Both the position numbers and the translations under genes were made by a program. 64,000 bases of DNA from Ariolimax columbianus. Its lineage: Eukaryota > Mollusca > Gastropoda > Stylommatophora > Arionidae. This document shows positions 55,300 through 62,692 of the stretch, piece by piece. The notes below the pieces were generated by a model. It saw only the letters and a list, made by a program, of their open reading frames with translations, did no database searches and was not told where the DNA came from. Where the stretch lies: positions 118,490,264 to 118,554,263 of the forward strand of contig JAVGWX010000003.1 in the NCBI GenBank assembly GCA_036924085.1. The letters are read 5' to 3'. The first letter of the stretch is position 1. The number at the start of each line of letters is the position of its first letter.

Positions 55300-55929
55300 A
55301 TCTGGGGTAGTTGTCTCGCCGCAGCGACTCAATTTCAACCAGTGTTGGTAAAGCGATCTCAGTCCCGCCAGGCGGAGCGATAGCGCGGGCTTGCGGAAAA
55401 CGCTCGCCTGCCTTTCCCCGTAGTGCGAATTGGGTGCGGTTTGTGGTAGTGGCTCCTCCACCGAGGTGCCCTAGTCTGGTCCGTATCAGGAAACGTGGTC
55501 CGTCCGTGGTGATTTCTCTAAGGCTTATAGCAGAGCTCGACAGTACGTCTCGCTGGTGGTCCGACTCTCGCAAAGAGCTTGTGACCGGCAAATGGAAAGC
55601 AGGAGTCGTTGCCTCGAGGCCCTGCGTTCTCTCCCTACGGAGAAGGGCAGGCCAAATGGTGTCTCTAGTCCCAGTGAAATTCGTCGCCGAGGTCGTTGGG
55701 ATCCGCTCTGCACAGAGCGCTGCCATCCCTCCTCGAGCGAGCCCGGTCGGTCGGTCGTCTGGTGCGTGTGGAAGGCCCCTGTCAGGCGGTCCTAGGTCGA
55801 CGGAGTGAGGGACGGGTGGAACAAACCGTCCGTCCCGTCAGTCGGTCCCTGCGGCCGTCGTCCCAGCAAGGCTTTTTACACACCCTTCCTCCGCCGACCG
55901 GTGTGCGCAGTACGTACGTCTCCGACAGA
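55300..55929 (+). other. GC-rich sequence upstream of 18S, probable 5' external transcribed spacer
   Basis: The stretch becomes strikingly GC-rich (for example CCGTCCGTCCCGTCAGTCGG near 55830) against AT-rich surroundings and runs without a break into the first base of 18S. By position it would be pre-rRNA leader (5' ETS). There is no independent sequence to confirm it, and the exact left boundary is unclear. Open frames over it on both strands are composition artefacts. Confidence 0.5.
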
Positions 55930-57096
55930 TATCTGGTTGATCCTGCCAGTAGTTATATGCTTGTCTCAAAGATTAAGCCATGCATGTCTAAGTTCACACT
56001 GTCTCACGGTGAAACCGCGAATGGCTCATTAAATCAGTCGAGGTTCCTTAGATGACACGATCCTACTTGGATAACTGTGGCAATTCTAGAGCTAATACAT
56101 GCTTACCAAGCTCCGACCCTCGCGGAAAGAGCGCTTTTATTAGTTCAAAACCAATCGTCGTTTCCCCTCGCGGGGTTGCGGCGTCCCCACTGGTGACTCT
56201 GGATAACTTTGTGCTGATCGCATGGCCTCATGTGCCGGCGACGCATCTTTCAAATGTTTGCCCTATCAAATGTCGATGGTACGTGACATGCCTACCATGT
56301 TTGTAACGGGTAACGGGGAATCAGGGTTCGATTCCGGAGAGGGAGCATGAGAAACGGCTACCACATCCAAGGAAGGCAGCAGGCGCGCAACTTACCCACT
56401 CCCGGCACGGGGAGGTAGTGACGAAAAATAACAATACGGGACTCTTTCGAGGCCCCGTAATTGGAATGAGTACACTTTAAACCCTTTAACGAGGATCTAT
56501 TGGAGGGCAAGTCTGGTGCCAGCAGCCGCGGTAATTCCAGCTCCAATAGCGTATATTAAAGTTGTTGCAGTTAAAAAGCTCGTAGTTGGATCTCAGGCGC
56601 AGGCGGGCGGTCCGGCTCGCGCCGGTTCACTGCCCGTTGTCTCCTGCCCTACCGTCTGCCGGCTCTCTCCCACGGGTGCTCTTCGCTGAGCGTCCTGGGT
56701 GGCCGGCGCGTTTACTTTGAAAAAATTAGAGTGTTCAAAGCAGGCCTCGGCTGCCTGAATAATGGTGCATGGAATAATGGAATAGGACCTCGGTTCTATT
56801 TTGTTGGTTTTCGGAACTGGAGGTAATGATTAACAGGGACAAACGGGGGCATTCGTATTGCGGCGTTAGAGGTGAAATTCTTGGATCGCCGCAAGACGAG
56901 CTACTGCGAAAGCATTTGTCAAGAATGTTTTCATTAATCAAGAACGAAAGTCAGAGGCACGAAGACGATCAGATACCGTCGTAGTTCTGACCATAAACGA
57001 TGCCGACTAGCGATCCGCAGGAGTTGCTTCGATGACTCTGCGGGCAGCTTCCGGGAAACCAAAGTGTTTGGGTTCCGGGGGAAGTATGGTTGCAAA

Positions 57097-57145
<49 letters not shown>

Positions 57146-57200
57146 GCGGCTTAATTTGACTCAACACGGCCAACACTGAAATGATTGACATGCCGAGACC
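55930..57200 (+). rRNA. 18S ribosomal RNA, 5' two-thirds, truncated
   Basis: Begins TATCTGGTTGATCCTGCCAG at 55930. It is colinear with eukaryotic 18S through helix landmarks: GTGAAACCGCGAATGGCTC, GTGCCAGCAGCCGCGGTAA (56515-56535), TTGTTGCAGTTAAAAAGC, the GC-rich V4 region (56595-56715), GGTGAAATTCTTGGATCGCC, GATACCGTCGTAG and AAAGGAATTGACGGAAGGGC (57109). Strict colinearity ends near 57169 (TTTGACTCAACACGG). A degraded continuation with small deletions can be followed to about 57200. The last third, with the decoding site and 3' end, is absent. A few changes at conserved positions (for example AACTTACCC where AAATTACCC is usual) indicate a pseudogene or retrocopy rather than a working gene. 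Confidence 0.93.
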
Positions 57201-57810
57201 ACTCTTCTGGGGTCTAATATGGAACTGGTGCTGGTTTAGACCCCCAGAATTCTGGGGTTATGCCCCTGTGGCTCGGTTCTGTCTGCATCCAGTGTGTGAT
57301 AAAGGAATTGACGGAAGAGCACTATCAGGAGTGGAGCCTGAGACCTAAGTTAACTTACCACGCCAATACTGCAGAATGACTATCAAAAGGTACACCCTCG
57401 CGGGGTCTAATAGAGAACATGTGCTGGAATTAGACCCTCGAAAAATTTGGGGCTACCCTCTAAGAAACTTGATTGTCTCGCTAAGGGAATTGACGGAAGG
57501 GCACCACCAGGTGTGGAATCTGCGGCTTAATTTGACTGAACACGCCAATACTGTAGAGCAACTGACAAATCGAGAGCACTGCCGTTTGGGTCTAATAATG
57601 AACGTACGCTGGTATTAGACTCACGGATGACAAGTCAGCTCTCAAACACCCAAATGAAAGAACGCTACGGAAATCGTGTTTTAACTCTGCAGAAACCGCA
57701 GATTTCAAATACCTGGTCATTGACAAACAAAAGCCCTCAATAAATTCGTCTGACCAAATAGTGAACGGGTGCTGGAAATAGAACATCTGAAGACAGGTCA
57801 GTTTTACCCT
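57109..57810 (+). repeat. Tandem array of 18S-derived hairpin units, about 3.5-4 copies
   Basis: Units start at 57109, 57300 and 57484 with (A)AAGGAATTGACGGAAG or AAGGGAATTGACGGAAG, 18S sequence continuing as CACCACCAGGAGTGGA...CTTAATTTGACT. Each is followed by a non-rRNA half with an inverted repeat: TTCTGGGGTCTAA / TTAGACCCCCAGAA (57205-57217, 57236-57249), GGGTCTAAT / ATTAGACCC (57403-57411, 57429-57437), and GTCTAATA / TATTAGAC (57590-57597, 57613-57620). A fourth unit, with its 18S half almost unrecognisable, ends in AATAGTGAACGGGTGCTGG near 57755. Unit 1 also contains the perfect palindrome CCCCAGAATTCTGGGG (57242-57257). The units are progressively diverged from the first to the fourth. 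Confidence 0.85.
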
Positions 57811-58087
57811 ACAAATGACTGGGCGTTGCTACGGAAAACCAGCTCAAATCGAGAGGAGCCGCAGACACTTTGGTTCACGTACCAGGCTGATAAGTCAAGG
57901 GCGCGAGGCTACCATGTGGGGGATTGCGACCGAACCCTCGTAAGCCGCAATCCCGCCCAAAATCTCAGCACCACTGCAATGGGAGGCTCCTACATGCTCG
58001 GGACCTGGGGCTTGCGCCCCAGCCCTATCAGGTAGAGCCACAGTAAGAGGCCCTTGCCGCCCGCAAGTCAAAGCGGGCGGACAACTG
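57811..58087 (+). other. Structured GC-rich segment with three consecutive hairpins just upstream of the LINE start
   Basis: Perfect inverted repeats follow each other: GGGATTGCG / CGCAATCCC (about 57921-57953), CTGGGGC-ttgc-GCCCCAG (about 58005-58022), and CCGCCCGC-aagtcaaa-GCGGGCGG (about 58057-58080). The last ends 7 nt before the first base shared with copy B. Their function is unknown. An 88-codon open frame through the segment (57769-58035) has no recognisable domain. Confidence 0.7.
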
Positions 58088-58215
58088 CTTGATACTCACC
58101 CTATACGGCGATGGGGTGCGAAAAAACACCAACCAAAGACTTAGTACCTGGTCGGGGTGTCGAAAACAGTAAAGCAGCCACCTCACTGTGAACTGTCAAG
58201 ACTCAACCACCGACC

Positions 58216-58599
58216 ATGAGAGTTGTCCGCACACCAGGCGAACAACATCTCTGTGACATTACCAGGCTTGTCCTCTGGCTGAATGCACTCCGGCTACGAT
58301 ATCTACCTCTGTACGTTATCAGCCATATAACTATCATACTGGACGCAGAAGAGATGCAGACCAGCGGACATTGCACACCTGCCCCACTGTGTCAACACCC
58401 CAGGTGGCGGGGAATGCTAGGCGTACCATCCCTGCATAGAAGCCAAGAAAATAAAGGGAAAAAGAGACACCCCACTCAAATGCAAATGCTACGTTTCTGG
58501 CAGGACGTGACGATCCTGGGATACAGACACACTGGACTGCCTCTCTTCCGGGTAAACCAGTTCATCTCATATATCACATATCATCATTGCACCCTATAG
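58216..58599 (+). CDS. Upstream open frame of LINE copy A (127 codons), possible ORF1 remnant
   Basis: ATG at 58216 has a purine at -3 (ACCATGA). The frame encodes RVVRTPGEQHLCDITRLVLW, then LDAEEMQTSGHCTPAPLCQH, PRWRG, and MLRFWQDVTILGYRHTGLPL. Copy B encodes a parallel peptide (RYVRTPGEQHLRAMAKIVPW, MDAEEMQSSGHCTSALL, then a stop and LRFWQDVTILGHIHTGLPLF in the same frame), so much of the frame is preserved between two diverged copies. No RNA-binding or zinc-knuckle motif is present. It could be a small ORF1, a regulatory upstream ORF, or a leader without coding role. Codon-substitution analysis over many copies would decide. Confidence 0.4.
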   Translation: MRVVRTPGEQHLCDITRLVLWLNALRLRYLPLYVISHITIILDAEEMQTSGHCTPAPLCQHPRWRGMLGVPSLHRSQENKGKKRHPTQMQMLRFWQDVTILGYRHTGLPLFRVNQFISYITYHHCTL

Positions 58600-58688
58600 A
58601 CACGAGTAGTGAAGACTCGATAGTCTGGTAAGACAACTTCCATAGGAGAGAAAACTCTGATCGTAAACAACTGCTGCCTTGCAGATAG

Positions 58689-61600
58689 GCTGGGGACAGC
58701 CAAAGGCTAAGGAGGGCATCCCTACAGAAACGCCTGTTGAAATCGGATGCACGGGGCCGCAAGCCTAACAAAACAGTGCAACGTAAATCACAGTATGATG
58801 GCAGTACAACCTATTCGAAAACGTATGGCGCTCATCCTGAGGAGACCCGCCAGGCAGCGACAGCGCCGGGCCTCACGCCTCGAAGGGGCCCACCCTTGAC
58901 TACTGGTGGTCACCCACCCATGTGTCGTGGAGTCAAGGCACATGGCTATGGGGTAACGTCTATTGGCCAAAACTTCAAGACCCTCAGAATATTACAGTGG
59001 AATGCGGAGGGAGTCATTAACAAAAAACTTTCCCTAACACACCACCTGCATGAAGGTAAGATTGACGTGGCATGTATCCAGGAAACGCACCTCAACAATA
59101 ACCATAAATTCTCAATCAGAGGATACCAGACCTTCCGTCTAGATAGAGAAGGCCACAAAGGAGGGGTCCTGATACTGACCAGAAACAGCATACCGAGTAG
59201 CGCGGTACCTGTCAATCACACCGGACAAGCAGAAATTGTAGGAGTTGACATAATGGCTCAAGAGACGAAGCTCCGCATTTTCAATCTGTACGGACCACCA
59301 AACAGAGACCTATCGCTCTCGAGTATGGAGGTCAGAGACTCCAACTGCATAGTAGTTGGAGATTTCAACAGCCACTCGGAGAGATGGGGCTACTCTGACA
59401 CAGACAGCAGAGGTGACGAAGTGGAAGATTGGGAGATAGATGCAAATCTCTCCCTAATCAATAGGCCGGAGGATAGCCCTAGCTTCTATTCAAGAACATG
59501 GCATACCACCTCGACTCCGGATTTGGCCTTCTCCACACAGGACATACACTATAAAATAGACCGCCAGGTGCTAAACCAACTGGCAGGTAGCGACCACAGG
59601 CCGATCAGGCTAACCATTGACATGGAAGTAGGCCCACAGGAAACAAAACCGCTCCCACGTTGGAATTACAAACGAGCCGACTGGGACAGATTTGCAATCC
59701 TGACAGATGGGCTGTGTGAAACCATCAACACACGAAATACCAAAATGAAGCCCATGGTAGAGAGCCTAAGCAAGGCAATAATGCAAGCCGCCACTGAAAC
59801 CATCCCAAGAGGAGCTAGCAAAAACTATAAGCCCTACTGGAATGATGAGTTACAGAAAGTGGAAGATGCAGTAACAAATGCTAGGAACGTGGCAGAACGT
59901 GAAAAATCCATGGAGGCAAACATCGCCCTCAAAGCCGCCACGGCGAAGTACAAACACACTCTCAAGCAAACAGCAAGAGAAAGTTGGAAAAACAAAACGG
60001 AAAGTTTAAACCTGGACAAAGACGGGAACAAGCTATGGAAGCTAGTCAGAGCCATGAACGACGAAACCCCGTCAAATAAACAAATTACTATCAAGCAGGG
60101 CGAGAACTTGATCACAGGTAAGAAAGCCGCAAACGCCTTTGTCGATCACTATGCCAGAGCAAACCACATCGAGGTCCCTGCAGATAAGCATACAGACATT
60201 AGCGAAGAGCTAAAGCGACACGAAAACATAAATACGGCTCCTGAAGAGCACATGATGGCCAAACTAACCATGCGCGAAATGGAAGAGGCTATGAGAACAC
60301 TAAAGAAAAGGAAATCTCCCGGAAAAGACGGGATAACAAACGAAATGCTGATGGGGCTGGGCCAAACAGCGAAGAAAAAACTACTATCAGTCCTGAACCA
60401 AAGCTGGAAAAGGGGTATTGTACCCCAGGCATGGAAGGATGCAATACTGGTACCAGTACCAAAAACAGGAAAGGATAAAACAGATCCGAATGGATACAGG
60501 CCCATAAGCCTACTGAGCTGTGTCGGCAAGCTGATGGAACGGATGATAAACACCAGACTGATGTGGCATCTGGAAGAAAAACGAATTCTAATTCCACAGC
60601 AAGCCGGCTTTAGACAGCACAGATCCACTGAGGACCAGGTCATCCTCATAGCCCAGGAGATAGAAGATGCCTACCAGGCACAGAAGCACACAGTAGCTGT
60701 TTGGGTGGATCTGGAAAAGGCATTTGACAAAGTCTGGAAGGACGGACTTAGAGTCAAGCTGAGAAGAAGTGATGTCTGTGGGAAGATGTACAAGTGGATC
60801 AACCACTACTTCAAACAAAGAACGGCCAGAGTCCAAGTACAAGGGCAGATGAGCAAAAAGGTGACACTCGAGCAGGGAGTACCCCAAGGGGGAGTACTGT
60901 CACCCACACTCTTTCTGGTATATATAAACGATATTACAGAGAATATACCAAGAAGAGTCCATAGCTCAATGTTTGCAGACGATCTGGCTATGTGGACCTC
61001 TGAAAAGAATCTCACCATAGCAAGAAATCGGATGCAAACGGCCCTAACATCGCTGGAAGAGTGGGCGAACTCATGGCTGGTCAAAATAAACGAGGAGAAA
61101 ACCACGTGCACAATATTCTCGCTCTCATTAAAACCCCAAAGTACCAAATTAAGCCTAAACGGCAAAATCCTGCAGCCAAACGACAACCCAACCTATCTGG
61201 GAGTCACATTTGATCGGCGCATGACATGGAAAAGTCAGATTGAGAGAAACCGAATGAAAGCCAGAGAAAGAATGGTGATCATGAGGAAACTTGCTGGCAC
61301 AAGCTGGGGAGCAGACGAAAGCATACTAAAGAAACTGTACACTGGAAGAGTGAGACCAGTTCTCGAGTATGGCATTGCGGCATGGACAACAGCAGCGAAG
61401 GCGAACTTCGATAAAGTTAACAAACTTCAAAACCAAGCCATGAGAATCATAACAGGTGGCATGAAGTCAACGCCAATTGTAGAACTTGAAAAGATTACAA
61501 GACTGCAATCCATGACCGATAGAAGAGACTGCAGAGCCCAGCTGCAGTCAGAGAAACTCCGAAGACTGACGGACCATCCAATGTACCAGAGACTAAACAA

Positions 61601-62654
61601 TCTGGGAAATGGGAAACTGAAGCGGAGAAACTTTGCAGAAATAGCCAAAGCAAAGATGCACGAAGATCCCATAAACGCACTAACAACACCAAAACCCATC
61701 ACTACTGTACGAAAACCTACTTGGAGGCAGGATATATTTCCAGAGGTGGTAGAAAATATACCAGGTATTGCAAACAAAAACTGCCAGAGTGAGAAAGAAA
61801 GGAGAGACACTACCCTAAGCTTCATAACGAAAAGCTACCCAAGCATGGACTGGACCCATGCATACACCGACGGTTCTGTAACAAACACTACACAGAACGG
61901 AGGGGCAGGAGCATTCCTGAACCTACCAAATGGCAGAAAAATAACACTGTCATTCGCTACTGGTAAGTACACAAGCAATTTCAGAGCAGAGGCAGAGGCA
62001 CTGAGGGCGGCAGTGGAAGAAATGGTAACACACAGTGAAAATGAGAGCCATATAGTCTTGCTGACAGATGCTCTCGAAGTAGTCACAGCGCTAAAAAGCC
62101 AGAAGAACACTGAGCTTAATGACTTAAGAGCAGCACTCTGCAAACTGCGCCAGCAGTCCGCACCAAAAAGGGTGGTGGTACAGTGGGTTCCGTCACACTG
62201 CAACATCCTAGGCAACGAGGAGGCAGACAGACTGGCAAAAGAAGGTGCAAGGCTACCACAAACAGATACCAGTATGACGTACGAAGAGTCAAAACGGCTT
62301 ATCAAAGCCAGATACATGTCCAAATGGGAAACCGAACATACTGGTTACACCAAAAACGATGCCTATTACCAGTTGAACCGAAGAGAGCAGGTCGTTGTCT
62401 TCAGACTTCGCACTGGCCACAACAGACTGAGGTACCACCTATTCAACAAACTGAAGATAGGGTGTACCGACGAATGCCCGTGCGGTACTGGTAAAATGAC
62501 CACTGAACATCTGCTGCAGAACTGCCCGACATACGAGGATCAGAGAGAGCAGATGTGGCCATTGCCAGTGGAACTGCAAGACAATCTGTATGGTAGTGGC
62601 GAGAGTCTCAGGATGACCGCTGCTTTTTTCGAAAAAATAATGGTTACTGTCTGA
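58689..62654 (+). CDS. LINE copy A polyprotein: APE-type endonuclease, reverse transcriptase, RNase H
   Basis: The frame is open from 58689. The first ATG is at 58920, about 62 codons into a conserved region, so initiation at an upstream CTG or TTG (58734, 58737) is possible. Numbering from 58737: endonuclease at about 80-290, with LQWNAEG, IQETH, GDFNSH (208-) and SDH (285-287) active-site residues. RT at about 500-850, with motif A VDLEKAFD, motif B QGVPQGGVLSPTLF and motif C FADD (746-749). RNase H at about 1040-1165, with TDGS (Asp1045), AEAEAL, LLTDAL and SHCN.LGNEEADRL. The terminal motif CPCGTGKM..EHLLQNC follows, then a stop at 62652. No frameshift or nonsense codon is present, so the protein may be functional. 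It would nick DNA, copy the LINE RNA at the nick and degrade the template RNA strand. Confidence 0.93.
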   Translation, partial: AGDSQRLRRASLQKRLLKSDARGRKPNKTVQRKSQYDGSTTYSKTYGAHPEETRQAATAPGLTPRRGPPLTTGGHPPMCRGVKAHGYGVTSIGQNFKTLRILQWNAEGVINKKLSLTHHLHEGKIDVACIQETHLNNNHKFSIRGYQTFRLDREGHKGGVLILTRNSIPSSAVPVNHTGQAEIVGVDIMAQETKLRIFNLYGPPNRDLSLSSMEVRDSNCIVVGDFNSHSERWGYSDTDSRGDEVEDWEIDANLSLINRPEDSPSFYSRTWHTTSTPDLAFSTQDIHYKIDRQVLNQLAGSDHRPIRLTIDMEVGPQETKPLPRWNYKRADWDRFAILTDGLCETINTRNTKMKPMVESLSKAIMQAATETIPRGASKNYKPYWNDELQKVEDAVTNARNVAEREKSMEANIALKAATAKYKHTLKQTARESWKNKTESLNLDKDGNKLWKLVRAMNDETPSNKQITIKQGENLITGKKAANAFVDHYARANHIEVPADKHTDISEELKRHENINTAPEEHMMAKLTMREMEEAMRTLKKRKSPGKDGITNEMLMGLGQTAKKKLLSVLNQSWKRGIVPQAWKDAILVPVPKTGKDKTDPNGYRPISLLSCVGKLMERMINTRLMWHLEEKRILIPQQAGFRQHRSTEDQVILIAQEIEDAYQAQKHTVAVWVDLEKAFDKVWKDGLRVKLRRSDVCGKMYKWINHYFKQRTARVQVQGQMSKKVTLEQGVPQGGVLSPTLFLVYINDITENIPRRVHSSMFADDLAMWTSEKNLTIARNRMQTALTSLEEWANSWLVKINEEKTTCTIFSLSLKPQSTKLSLNGKILQPNDNPTYLGVTFDRRMTWKSQIERNRMKARERMVIMRKLAGTSWGADESILKKLYTGRVRPVLEYGIAAWTTAAKANFDKVNKLQNQAMRIITGGMKSTPIVELEKITRLQSMTDRRDCRAQLQSEKLRRLTDHPMYQRLNNLGNGKLKRRNFAEIAKAKMHEDPINALTTPKPITTVRKPTWRQDIFPEVVENIPGIANKNCQSEKERRDTTLSFITKSYPSMDWTHAYTDGSVTNTTQNGGAGAFLNLPNGRKITLSFATGKYTSNFRAEAEALRAAVEEMVTHSENESHIVLLTDALEVVTALKSQKNTELNDLRAALCKLRQQSAPKRVVVQWVPSHCNILGNEEADRLAKEGARLPQTDTSMTYEESKRLIKARYMSKWETEHTGYTKNDAYYQLNRREQVVVFRLRTGHNRLRYHLFNKLKIGCTDECPCGTGKMTTEHLLQNCPTYEDQREQMWPLPVELQDNLYGSGESLRMTAAFFEKIMVTV

Positions 62655-62692
62655 CTGTGTACGCAGAAGAAGAAGAAGAAGGCAAACAAATT

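Larger units (their letters stand above)
58088..62680 (+). mobile_element. LINE copy A: full-length RNase H-bearing non-LTR retrotransposon (I/Nimb-like group)
   Basis: Starts at about 58088 (CTTGATACTCACCC), where homology with copy B starts. It has a 5' leader of about 600-830 nt, a short upstream frame, one large frame to 62654, a 10-nt 3' UTR (CTGTGTACGC) and an (AGA/GAA)n tail to 62680. EN, RT and RNase H in one protein with a terminal CxC..H..C motif place it in the I superfamily of LINEs; no separate gag-like ORF1 with zinc knuckles is visible. The clade assignment is inference from domain order. Copies A', B, C, D and the 2.3-kb fragment in this window belong to the same family. Confidence 0.93.
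54812..62692 (+). mobile_element. Chimeric retro-insertion: LINE fragment + rRNA leader-like + 18S + repeats + LINE copy A, bounded by a 12-14-bp direct repeat
   Basis: GGCAAACAAATT occurs at 54814-54825 and immediately after copy A's (GAA)n tail at 62681-62692; with the two preceding A residues the match is 14 bp. Other family copies here have 12-bp TSDs, so this pair is the natural candidate for copy A's TSD. It would make all 7.85 kb between them one insertion. Within the block the 18S and the LINE share orientation, as expected if both were on RNA templates. Competing reading: a poorer 8/12 match, GGCGGACAACTG, sits at 58076-58087, exactly where LINE homology begins. Copy A is young, so a TSD that diverged is less likely, but this cannot be excluded without comparing other copies. 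Confidence 0.6.

Noticed and set aside
55091..55726. 211-codon minus-strand frame joining a LINE C-terminus to GC-rich sequence
   Set aside because: Only the part below about 55290 is LINE-like. The remainder is antisense to the GC-rich sequence upstream of 18S and is open because of composition.
55311..56055. Open frames over the rDNA leader and 18S start
   Set aside because: They overlap non-coding rRNA sequence and are GC-driven.
55930..57200. Functional 18S rRNA gene
   Set aside because: The last third is missing, some conserved positions are changed, and no 5.8S or 28S follows.
58076..58087. GGCGGACAACTG as the 5' target duplication of copy A
   Set aside because: Only 8 of 12 bases match the 3' flank GGCAAACAAATT, while copy A is young and a 12/12 match exists at 54814. 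Kept as an alternative, not as the main call.
57811..58087. HDV-like self-cleaving ribozyme at the LINE 5' end
   Set aside because: Hairpins are present, but the nested double pseudoknot and conserved catalytic core could not be drawn.
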